Assembly (NCBI RefSeq): GCF_016863195.1
Contig: NZ_BOOK01000030.1
Location: forward strand, 62,001 to 126,000
Reading direction: 5' to 3'
Length of the DNA: 64,000 nt
Origin: Paraplanobispora takensis
Lineage (GTDB): Bacteria > Actinomycetota > Actinomycetes > Streptosporangiales > Streptosporangiaceae
Shown here: positions 57,336-64,000 of the stretch, in pieces
How the letters are laid out: each line of letters starts with the position of its first letter
How positions within the stretch are numbered: the first letter of the stretch is position 1
Translations under genes and position numbers: made by a program
The notes under the pieces: model-generated
What the model saw: the letters and a program-made list of their open reading frames with translations, nothing else
The model's database searches: none
Told to the model about the DNA's origin: nothing

Positions 57336-58435
57336 TGGCCAGACCGCGCTTCCACCGCGTCCGCGTGGAGTCGGTCACGCCGGTCGCCGCGGACGGCAGC
57401 GCGGTCGAGGTGACCTGCCTGGTCCCGGACGAGCTGACCGGCGCCTTCGCCTTCACACCCGGCCAGCACGTCACGGTGCGGCTGCCGGTGGACGGACGGC
57501 AGATCCGCCGTTCGTACTCGCTCTGCTCCACGCCGCGGGAGCTGGTGAGCCGGGGCAGGCTGCGCCTGGGCGTGCGGGTCGTGCCCGGCGGGGTCTTCTC
57601 CACCTACGCGGCCGGGGAACTGGCACCGGGCGACCGGTTGGAGCTGCTCTCGCCCGTCGGCACGTTCGGGGTGCGGTTCGACCCCGCGCGCCGCCGGCAC
57701 TATGCCGCCGTGGCCGCCGGCTCGGGGATCACCCCCGTGCTGTCGCTCGTCGCCACGGCGCTGGAGACCGAGCCGGGCAGCCGCTTCACGGTCCTGTACG
57801 GCAACCGCGCGGCAGACTCGGCGATGTTCACCGACGAACTGGGCGACCTGAAGGACCGCCATCCGCGCCGGCTGCACCTGGTGCACCTGTTCTCCCGCGA
57901 GCAGCCGCGGGTCGGGCTGCCCCGGGGCCGCCTGGACCGGGCCACGCTGGAGGGGCTGTTCTCCCGCCTGCTGCCGCCCGCCGAGGTCGACGAGTGGTTC
58001 GTGTGCGGGCCCGCAGGCATGGTGGACGAGACGCGCGCCGCCCTGGCCGGCCACGGTGTGGACCCCGCGGCGATCCACACCGAGCTGTTCCACCCGGGCG
58101 GGCCCGCCCGCGAGAGCCGTACGGACCCCGCCGGCGGCGCGGCCTCCGGAGCGGAGGCCTCGGAGGTGAGCGTCGTCATGGACGGCCGGGTCACGAGCGT
58201 CCCCCTGGAGCCGGGACGCACCGTGCTCGACGCGGTCATCGCCGCCCGCCCCGACGTGCCGTACTCCTGCCAGACCGGTGTCTGCGGCACCTGCCGCGCC
58301 CGCGTCGTCGAGGGTCGTGTGCGCATGGCGCGTACGTGGGCGCTCAGCGAACAGGACCGTGCGGCCGGCGACATCCTGACGTGCCAGGCGGTGCCGCTGA
58401 CCGCCCGGGTGCGTATCGACTTCGACGTCCTGTGA
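57335..58435 (+). CDS. paaE: PaaE-type NAD(P)H-dependent reductase
   Basis: The 366-residue protein has an FAD/NAD(P)H ferredoxin-reductase module (QIRRSYSLCSTPREL, GVFSTYAAGELAPGDRLELLSPVGTFG, AAGSGITPVLSLVATAL, CGPAGMVDETRAAL) and a C-terminal [2Fe-2S] ferredoxin domain (YSCQTGVCGTCRARVVEG, then ILTCQA). It transfers electrons to the diiron epoxidase. It could also serve the E1-type 3-dehydrase at 17 kb, which needs a similar reductase and has none nearby; this is speculation. It ends 21 bp before the molybdopterin oxidoreductase gene. Confidence 0.92.
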   Translation: MARPRFHRVRVESVTPVAADGSAVEVTCLVPDELTGAFAFTPGQHVTVRLPVDGRQIRRSYSLCSTPRELVSRGRLRLGVRVVPGGVFSTYAAGELAPGDRLELLSPVGTFGVRFDPARRRHYAAVAAGSGITPVLSLVATALETEPGSRFTVLYGNRAADSAMFTDELGDLKDRHPRRLHLVHLFSREQPRVGLPRGRLDRATLEGLFSRLLPPAEVDEWFVCGPAGMVDETRAALAGHGVDPAAIHTELFHPGGPARESRTDPAGGAASGAEASEVSVVMDGRVTSVPLEPGRTVLDAVIAARPDVPYSCQTGVCGTCRARVVEGRVRMARTWALSEQDRAAGDILTCQAVPLTARVRIDFDVL

Positions 58436-58456
58436 TCCTCGGCATCGGGAGTGCCC

Positions 58457-60682
58457 ATGACCATCGCACATAGAACCTGTCCCATCTGCGACGCCGTCTG
58501 CGGCCTGCGCCTGCGGCTGGACGAGAGGGGCCACGTCCTGTCGGTCAAGGGGGACGCCGACGACCCGTTCTCGCGGGGGTACATCTGTCCCAAGGGCGCC
58601 AGCCTCGGCGCGCTCGACGAGGACCCCGCCCGCCTGCGCCGCCCCCTCCTCCGGCAGGACGGGGAGCTGCGCGAGGCGTCGTGGGAGGCGGCCTTCGAGG
58701 CGGTCGAGCGCGGCCTGGGGCGGGTGATCTCCGAGCACGGGAGGGACGCGGTCGCCGTCTACTTCGGCAACCCGACGTTCCACACGATGGCGGGCTTCAT
58801 GTACCGGATGCCGCTGACCCAGTCGCTCGGCACCCGCAACGTCTACTCCGCCAGCACCATCGACCAGGCCCCCAAGCAGGTGGCGTGCGGCCTCATGCTC
58901 GGCGACCCCTTCGCCATCGCGGTGCCCGACCTCGACCGCACCGACTTCCTGCTGGTCATCGGCGCCAACCCGGCCGAGTCGCACGGCTCGCTGTGCGCGG
59001 CTCCGGACTTCCCCGGCAGGCTCAAGGCGCTGCGCAACCGCGGCGGCAAACTGGTCGTGGCCGACCCCCGGCGCACCAGGACCGCCGCGCTGGCCGACGA
59101 GCACCTGTTCGTCCGCCCGGGCACCGACGCGCACCTGCTGCTGGCCGTCGTGCACACGTTGCTGGCCGAGGGGCTGACCTCGATCGACATCGAGGTCGAC
59201 GGGCTGGAGGAGCTGCGCGAGGCGGTCGCGCCGCACACGCCGGAGGCGGCCTCGGAGATCTGCCGCGTGCCCGCCGACCGCATCGTCGCGCTGGCCCGCG
59301 AACTGGCGGCCGCGCCAACGGCGGCCGTCTACACCAGGATCGGCACCTGCACATCGGAGTTCGGCACGCTCACGCAGTGGCTCGTCGACGTGGTCAACGT
59401 GCTGACCGGCAACTTCGACCGGCCCGGCGGCGTCATGTTCACCCGGCCCGCCATCGCGGAGATCTTCAGGCCGCGCGAGCCGTTCACCACGGGGAACTGG
59501 CGCAGCCGGGTGCGCGGCCTGCCGGAGGTGATGGGCGAGCTCCCGGTCGCCACGCTGGCCGACGAGCTGGAGACGCCGGGAGAGGGCCGGATCAGGGCCA
59601 TGGTGACGGTGGCGGGCAACCTGGTGCTGTCCGCGCCGAACGGGCCGCGCCTGGACAGGGCGCTGGCCGGCGTCGACTTCATGGTGTGCGTGGACCCCTA
59701 CCTCAACGAGACCACCAGGCACGCCGACGTCATCCTGCCGCCGCCGCGGATGCTGCAGATGCCGCACTACGACTTCCTGCTGTCCACGGTGACGGTGCGG
59801 AACTACGCCAGGTTCTCGCCCGCCGTCCTCCCGCTCGATCCCGACCAGCGCTCCGAGGCGGAGATCCTGGCCAGACTCACGCTCATCGCCGCGGGTCAGG
59901 GCGCGCAGGCGGACCCCGCCGCGCTCGACGAGATGATCGTCGGGCAGGTGCTCGGCGAGGCCGCGGACCTGCGGGCCGAGCTGTCCGGCGACAGCGGGCC
60001 CGAGCTGATGCTCGACGCCCTGCTGCGGCTCGGCGCGTACAGGCTGTCGCTGAAGGAGCTGCTGGCCCGGCCGCACGGCATCGACCTGGGCCCGCTGGAG
60101 CCGCGGCTCGGCGAGCTGGTGCGCACGCCCTCGGGGCGGGTGGAACTGGCGCCCGAGGTGATGGTCGAGGAGGTGCGCCGGCTGCGCGCGCGGCCCGCCG
60201 CGCCCGGCTCGCAGTTCCTGCTGATCGGGCGGCGGCAGCTGCGCTCCAACAACAGCTGGCTGCACAACGTGCCCGGCCTGGTCGGCGGCAGCAACCGGTG
60301 CACGCTGCACGTCCACCCCGACGACGTGGCCGGGCTCGGGCTGGGCGAGCACGCGCTCGTGCGCTCGGCGGCCGGGGAGGTCGTCGTGCCCGTCGAGCCC
60401 ACCGAGTCGATCATGCCCGGGGTGGTCAGCCTCCCGCACGGGTGGGGCCACGCCGGCGGGAACCAGCCGGTGGCCCAGCGGCACGCGGGCGTCAACGCCA
60501 ACGCCCTGACCGACGAGTCGGTCATCGACCCGGTGTCGGGCAACGCCGTCTTCAACGCGGTGCCCGTGACGGTCACGAAGGCCCCCGTCCAGGAGGTCCC
60601 CGCCCAGGAGGTCCCCGTCCAGGAGGTCCCCGTCCAGGAGGTCCCCGTCCAGGAGGTCTCCGTCCGAGAGGTCACTGTCTGA
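58457..60682 (+). CDS. Molybdopterin oxidoreductase with a repeated C-terminal tail
   Basis: The 741-residue protein belongs to the DMSO reductase/formate dehydrogenase superfamily. It has a [4Fe-4S] site near the N-terminus (C8, C11, C15, C44), VYFGNPTFHTMAGF, RNVYSASTIDQAPKQVACG, LVIGANPAESHGS, VVADPRRTRTAALAD, GNFDRPGG and the C-terminal cofactor domain RSNNSWLHNVPGLVGG. In the region that usually bears the metal ligand (SASTID) no Cys is present, so the ligand is uncertain. The last 35 residues are six copies of a five-residue repeat. It follows PaaE by 21 bp and is probably co-transcribed. Substrate unknown. Confidence 0.85.
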   Translation: MTIAHRTCPICDAVCGLRLRLDERGHVLSVKGDADDPFSRGYICPKGASLGALDEDPARLRRPLLRQDGELREASWEAAFEAVERGLGRVISEHGRDAVAVYFGNPTFHTMAGFMYRMPLTQSLGTRNVYSASTIDQAPKQVACGLMLGDPFAIAVPDLDRTDFLLVIGANPAESHGSLCAAPDFPGRLKALRNRGGKLVVADPRRTRTAALADEHLFVRPGTDAHLLLAVVHTLLAEGLTSIDIEVDGLEELREAVAPHTPEAASEICRVPADRIVALARELAAAPTAAVYTRIGTCTSEFGTLTQWLVDVVNVLTGNFDRPGGVMFTRPAIAEIFRPREPFTTGNWRSRVRGLPEVMGELPVATLADELETPGEGRIRAMVTVAGNLVLSAPNGPRLDRALAGVDFMVCVDPYLNETTRHADVILPPPRMLQMPHYDFLLSTVTVRNYARFSPAVLPLDPDQRSEAEILARLTLIAAGQGAQADPAALDEMIVGQVLGEAADLRAELSGDSGPELMLDALLRLGAYRLSLKELLARPHGIDLGPLEPRLGELVRTPSGRVELAPEVMVEEVRRLRARPAAPGSQFLLIGRRQLRSNNSWLHNVPGLVGGSNRCTLHVHPDDVAGLGLGEHALVRSAAGEVVVPVEPTESIMPGVVSLPHGWGHAGGNQPVAQRHAGVNANALTDESVIDPVSGNAVFNAVPVTVTKAPVQEVPAQEVPVQEVPVQEVPVQEVSVREVTV
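60584..60673 (+). repeat. 15-bp in-frame repeat, six copies
   Basis: CCCGTCCAGGAGGTC and near copies fill 60584-60673, encoding PVQEV, PAQEV, PVQEV three times, then SVREV, at the end of the molybdopterin oxidoreductase. The first five copies differ at one base. Slippage would change tail length without a frameshift. Confidence 0.92.
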
Positions 60683-60710
60683 AGGCCCGCCGTCCGATCC
60701 GCGCGCACGA

Positions 60711-60752
60711 GGCCCCGGCCCGAGCTCCCGTGAGGGGGTGACGGCCGGGGCC
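60711..60752. terminator. Terminator after the molybdopterin oxidoreductase gene
   Basis: GGCCCCGGCC (60711-60720) and GGCCGGGGCC (60743-60752) can pair around a loop that itself contains CTCCCG; CGGGAG follows at 60753-60759, so a competing fold exists. It separates convergent genes. Confidence 0.5.
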
Positions 60753-60767
60753 GCGGGAGTCTACGAC

Positions 60768-60815
60768 GCCGCAACTCACCACTGCCGCAACTCATGACCG
60801 CCGCAACTCATGACC
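60768..60815. repeat. 16-bp repeat, three copies
   Basis: GCCGCAACTCA occurs at 60768, 60784 and 60800, with a period of 16 bp and a TGACC or CACT spacer. It lies in the 196-bp gap between convergent genes, which otherwise holds only the terminator. Confidence 0.8.
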
Positions 60816-60878
60816 ACGGTCCGGCGGCACCGCTCGCGGAGTGCCCGCGCGAAGAGCACGAAGAGAGAAGAGGGGGGA

Positions 60879-62024
60879 TTACCAGCCGGATTTGATCGTG
60901 TCCGCTATGTGCGCGCGATCGGCCTCGGAAAGCCACCAGCCGACGGGGATGTGGACCATTCGGTCGTGCACGGCGTCCAGGCCGGGCAGCGCCGAGTCCG
61001 TGACGTCCCGCACGGCGCCGTGCGTGTCGTTGCGCCGGACCAGCATGCTCACCGTGATCCCCGCGTCGTTCATCTTCCGCATGAACGAGGGCCGGTCCTC
61101 GGCCTTGACCGGGTACAGCCAGCAGGACGACTCCCGGTCCGGCTCCCGCGCGGTCAGCTCCAGTCCCGGTACGCCGGCCAGCTCCGCGTCGTAGAACGCG
61201 GCGTTCCGGCGGTGCCGTTCCACCCGCTCGTCGACCGTCTCCAGGTTCGCCAGCCCGATGGAGGCGCTGATCTGGTCCAGATAGAAGTTGTAGCCCCACT
61301 CGGGCACGTCGTAGTCGCCGTTGACCCGGTCGGCCCGCCGGTCGATGCCGAAGAAGCGGAGCCTGCGGGCGCGCTCGTACGACCGCTCGTCGGGCAGGGT
61401 GAGCATGCCGCCGCAGCCGGTGCCGAGGTGCTTGGTCGCGTGGAAGCTGAACACGCAGATGTTCTCGCCGTCACCGCCCACCGGGCGGCCGCGCAGGGTG
61501 CTCCCCCAGGCGTGCGCGCAGTCCTCGACGACCACCGGCCGGTAGCCGTGCGCGGCCTCGGCCGCGTCGAGGATCTCCCGCAGCCGGTCCAGGTCCACCG
61601 GATACCCGGCCCAGTGGACGACGACGATGGCGCGGGTGGCCGGTGAGATCTTCTTCGCGAGGTCGTCGAGGTCGAGGTTGAGCGTGGCCGGGTCCACGTC
61701 GACCCAGCGCAGGCGCAGCCCGTTGGCCAGCACGGCCCAGTTGGTGGCCTCGAAGGTCAGCGGCGTGCTCAGCACCTCGTCCCGGGCGACGCCCGGTCCG
61801 GCCTCTCCGTTTCCGGGGCCGGACGCGCCCGCCAGCCGGAGCGCGAGGTGCAGACCCGAGGTGCCGTTGTTGACCGTGGCCACGTACGGGTTCCCGAGGC
61901 GCGCGCCCAGCGCCGCCTCGAACTCCTCGACGGCCGGCCCGTGAGCGATCATGCCGGTGCGCAGCACGTCGGCGATCCGGTCCAGGGTCCCCGGCCCGAT
62001 CGCGGCCTTGAGCAGCGGGATCAT
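60879..62024 (-). CDS. DegT/StrS-family sugar aminotransferase
   Basis: The 381-residue PLP enzyme has VNNGTSGLHLALRLAG, DEVLSTPLTFEATNWAVLANG, VVEDCAHAWGST and CVFSFHATKHLGTGCGGM with the PLP lysine at K198, so unlike the E1-type protein at 17 kb it is a true aminotransferase. It transfers an amino group to a keto-sugar nucleotide. An ArnB-like action on an NDP-4-ketopentose would fit the dehydrogenase/decarboxylase pair. The start at 62024 (MIPLLKAAIG) matches the family. It follows the N-methyltransferase gene on the same strand by 25 bp. Confidence 0.9.
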   Translation of the reverse strand: MIPLLKAAIGPGTLDRIADVLRTGMIAHGPAVEEFEAALGARLGNPYVATVNNGTSGLHLALRLAGASGPGNGEAGPGVARDEVLSTPLTFEATNWAVLANGLRLRWVDVDPATLNLDLDDLAKKISPATRAIVVVHWAGYPVDLDRLREILDAAEAAHGYRPVVVEDCAHAWGSTLRGRPVGGDGENICVFSFHATKHLGTGCGGMLTLPDERSYERARRLRFFGIDRRADRVNGDYDVPEWGYNFYLDQISASIGLANLETVDERVERHRRNAAFYDAELAGVPGLELTAREPDRESSCWLYPVKAEDRPSFMRKMNDAGITVSMLVRRNDTHGAVRDVTDSALPGLDAVHDRMVHIPVGWWLSEADRAHIADTIKSGW

Positions 62025-62049
62025 CGGCGGCGCGCTCCGTCCGGTCCGT

Positions 62050-62829
62050 TCAGCGCCGGACGCCGACGAAGAGTCCACGGCCGTCCCCGATGTCCTCGCT
62101 CTCGAGGTACTCCACGTCGCAGCCCGCGCGCCGGAACGCGGCGATGTAGTCGGCGGGCTCGAACAGGGTGAAGATCTGGACCTGGTCGAAGTGGTGCACG
62201 CCCGTCGTGTCCGCCACGGACCAGTGCGCCTCCTGCCGGACGGTGGAGCCCGTGGTCCGCGCCACCCGCATCACCCGCGTCACCGTACGGTCCACGCCAC
62301 GTACGAAGTCGCCGGCGATGTGGCCGTCGGTGAACCTGTCGGGGAAGTACCACGGCTCGACGATCAGCACCCCGCCGGTCGGCAGATGAGCGGCCATGCG
62401 GCCCACCGCCGCCTCCAGCTCCGCCGTACCGGCCATGTAGCCGACCGTGCCGAAGAGGCTGCACACCGCGTCATAGGTCCGGCCGGTGTCGAACCACCGG
62501 ATGTCCCCCTCGTGGACCGCCACGCCGGGCAGCTTGCGCCTGGCCGCCGCGCACATCGTCGGGGACAGCTCGACGCCCTCGACCTCGTCGAAGGTGAGCC
62601 GGAACGTCCGCAGGTGCTTCCCCGTCCCGCAGGCCACGTCCAGCAGCGAGGCCGCCCCGGGGCGGCGGGCGCGCACCAGCTCGGTGACGAAGGCGGCCTC
62701 GTGCGCGTAGTTCTTGCCCCGTCCCTGGTAGATGAGATCGTAGAACTCACTCACCTCGGCGCTGTAGACGTTGGCCTTGCGGGCGTCCTCGGCGTCCCGG
62801 GCGGCCGTGGCCGACGTGTCCGTGGTCAT
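62050..62829 (-). CDS. Aminosugar N-methyltransferase (DesVI/TylM1 type)
   Basis: The 259-residue class I methyltransferase has VYSAEVSEFYDLIYQGRGKNYAHEAAFVTELVR, SLLDVACGTGKHLRTFRLTFDEVEGVELSPTMC, EGDIRWFDTGRTYDAVCSLFGTVGYMAG and GVLIVEPWYFPDRFTDGHI. This is the pattern of NDP-aminosugar N-methyl and N,N-dimethyltransferases. It is the first gene of a pair with the aminotransferase, so the sugar amine is likely methylated. The ATG at 62829 has GGAGG five bases upstream. A paired regulatory element lies between it and the divergent C-methyltransferase gene. Confidence 0.9.
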   Translation of the reverse strand: MTTDTSATAARDAEDARKANVYSAEVSEFYDLIYQGRGKNYAHEAAFVTELVRARRPGAASLLDVACGTGKHLRTFRLTFDEVEGVELSPTMCAAARRKLPGVAVHEGDIRWFDTGRTYDAVCSLFGTVGYMAGTAELEAAVGRMAAHLPTGGVLIVEPWYFPDRFTDGHIAGDFVRGVDRTVTRVMRVARTTGSTVRQEAHWSVADTTGVHHFDQVQIFTLFEPADYIAAFRRAGCDVEYLESEDIGDGRGLFVGVRR

Positions 62830-62888
62830 CAGCGCCTCCGCAGTGGATTCGGTCACCCCGCGAGTCTCACATCCGCCGCATTCTCCGG

Positions 62889-62941
62889 ACATCTTCCCGA
62901 TTGCGCAGCGGCGCCGCCGAAATGCGCAATGTTCGAGATGT
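62889..62941. promoter_or_regulatory. Paired cluster regulatory half-sites, divergent promoter
   Basis: GCAATCGGGAAGATGT (62889-62904, minus) lies 60 bp from the N-methyltransferase start. GCAATGTTCGAGATGT (62926-62941, plus) lies 33 bp from the C-methyltransferase start, with TAGCCT 20 bp downstream. The gap is 21 bp. Confidence 0.75.
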
Positions 62942-62973
62942 TCCCCGATGGGGCCCGTGGCTAGCCTCGGTTC

Positions 62974-64000
62974 ATGTCGAATGGTAGCTGTAGGATTTGC
63001 GGCGGCACGGTGAAGGAAACCCTCAATCTGGGGCGGCAGCCGTCGGGCAACGGATTCCCGTTGCCTCATGAGATCGAGCGCGAGAGGTCTTTCCCGCTCA
63101 GAGCGGGGATCTGTGACTCCTGCACGATGTTCCAGCTGCTCGATGATGTTCCCTCGGAGGCGAAATACCGCGACGAATATCCGTATCACGCGTCGGGTTC
63201 CGCGGTGCACCGCGCGCATTTCGAGGGGAACGCCCGCCGTTTCCTGGAGACCGAGCTGACCGGACCGGACGCGTTCATCGTCGAGATCGGCAGCAATGAC
63301 GGCGTCATGCTCGCCACGATCGCGCAGGCCGGCGTCCGGCACCTGGGCGTCGAGCCGTGCCGGGAGGTCGCCGACGTCGCGCGGGGGCGGGGGGTCCGGG
63401 TGCTCGGCGAGTTCTTCGACGAGAACACCGCGGCCGCCATCCGCGCGGAGCACGGCCCCGCGGACATGGTGTTCGGGGCCAACTGCATCGCCCACATCGT
63501 CCATCTCCGGCGGCTGCTCCAGGGCGTCGGCACACTCCTGAAGCCCGACGGGGTGTTCGTCTTCGAAGAGCCCTACCTCGGGTCGGTCATCGCGCAGAAC
63601 GCCTTCGACATGATCTACGACGAGCACGTCCACGTCTTCTCGGTGCAGTCGGTCAAGGCCATGGCGGAACTCGCCGGGTTCGAGCTCGTCGACGCCGAGC
63701 CGGTGCCGCTGCACGGCGGCACGATGCGCTACACGATCGCGCGGCCGTCCCGGCGCGCCCCGGCCCCCGCGGTGGCGGAGTTCCTGGCCCGGGAACGCGA
63801 GCAGCGGCTGGCCGAGCACGGCACGATCGAGAAGTTCGCCGCCGCGGTCCGGAAGATCCGGGAGGACCTCACCGGGCTGCTGGGCGACCTGCGCGCGCAG
63901 GGCAGGCGGGTGGTCGGCTACGGCGCGCCCGCCAAGGTCACGACGGTGACGAACTACTGCGGCATCGGGACCGAGCTGATCCCGTTCGTGGTCGACTCGA
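62974..64000 (+). CDS. NovU/TylCIII-type sugar C-methyltransferase 2, cut at the window edge
   Basis: The first 342 codons are present. The protein starts MSNGSCRICGGTV with CDSC near residue 47, the zinc site of the family. It has FIVEIGSNDGVMLATIAQAG, FGANCIAHIVHL, FEEPYLGSVIAQNAFDMIYDEHVHVFSVQ and GYGAPAKVTTVTNYCGIG. It is paralogous along its whole length to the protein at 42393-43604. Two C-methyltransferases imply either two methylated sugars or different C-methylation sites. The cluster continues beyond the window. Confidence 0.9.
   Translation, partial: MSNGSCRICGGTVKETLNLGRQPSGNGFPLPHEIERERSFPLRAGICDSCTMFQLLDDVPSEAKYRDEYPYHASGSAVHRAHFEGNARRFLETELTGPDAFIVEIGSNDGVMLATIAQAGVRHLGVEPCREVADVARGRGVRVLGEFFDENTAAAIRAEHGPADMVFGANCIAHIVHLRRLLQGVGTLLKPDGVFVFEEPYLGSVIAQNAFDMIYDEHVHVFSVQSVKAMAELAGFELVDAEPVPLHGGTMRYTIARPSRRAPAPAVAEFLAREREQRLAEHGTIEKFAAAVRKIREDLTGLLGDLRAQGRRVVGYGAPAKVTTVTNYCGIGTELIPFVVDS

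Noticed and set aside
54851-58435. Ordinary phenylacetate degradation operon
   Set aside because: No PaaG, PaaZ, PaaF, PaaH, PaaJ or PaaK is present, subunits A and B are fused, and the operon shares regulatory elements with sugar and NRPS genes.

Overview
The window is GC-rich, densely packed actinomycete DNA. GTG and TTG starts are common, many stop and start codons overlap as ATGA or GTGA, and no tRNA, rRNA, transposase or CRISPR array was seen. Gene content fits a developmentally complex actinomycete such as a member of the Streptosporangiales, but no taxonomic marker is present, so this is inference.

Region 1 (1-12.1 kb) looks like chromosomal background plus one small peptide locus. 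It holds a partial family-3 glycosidase with an RpiR/MurR regulator, an AbrB-type protein coupled to a small membrane protein, a STAS antagonist, a fatty-acyl-CoA synthetase, an AHSA1 protein, a compact class IV-type lanthipeptide pair (LanL synthetase 6485-9103 and Thr/Cys-rich precursor 6287-6469), a phospholipase D-like protein and a prephenate dehydrogenase.

Region 2 (about 12.4 kb to the right edge, where it is cut) is one large biosynthetic gene cluster that I cannot match to a known product. Its parts are: (i) a complete tryptophan-to-anthranilate branch (tryptophan 2,3-dioxygenase, a kynurenine formamidase-like hydrolase, kynureninase) overlapping a benzoate/anthranilate-type CoA ligase, with a second paralogous ligase at 53.2 kb; (ii) a phenylacetyl-CoA-epoxidase-like system in which PaaA and PaaB are fused, followed by PaaC, PaaD, PaaE and a molybdopterin oxidoreductase; (iii) dissociated NRPS parts (A-PCP didomain, free condensation domain, free carrier protein, type II thioesterase, NAT-type amide synthase); (iv) tailoring enzymes (B12 radical SAM, P450, FAD oxidoreductases, acyl-CoA dehydrogenase family proteins, PhyH oxygenase, SDR, two membrane acyltransferases); (v) an NDP-sugar set (nucleotidyltransferase, UDP-glucose-dehydrogenase-type enzyme, ArnA-type decarboxylase, E1-type 3-dehydrase, aminotransferase, N-methyltransferase, two C-methyltransferases, glycosyltransferase) pointing to a modified amino sugar, possibly a 4-aminopentose; (vi) export and possible self-protection (MFS pump, Eis-like acetyltransferase, a solute-binding-protein homologue without a signal peptide).

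The most striking non-coding feature is a repeated 16-bp element, GCAAT-N4-GAGATGY (or GCACG-N4-GAGATGC), read toward the gene it precedes. I count about twenty copies between 14.05 and 62.94 kb. Most lie as head-to-head pairs in divergent promoters, 30-125 bp from a start codon, and often have a GAT-rich -10-like hexamer 15-23 bp further on. They define a cluster-wide regulon whose regulator is not encoded in this window. The kynurenine operon lacks the element and carries a different palindrome.

Working model (inference): tryptophan is converted to anthranilate and activated as its CoA thioester, the PaaAB/C/D/E system epoxidises that aromatic thioester, the product is joined to an amino-acid-derived unit by the dissociated NRPS parts, and the scaffold is then glycosylated, methylated, acylated and exported.
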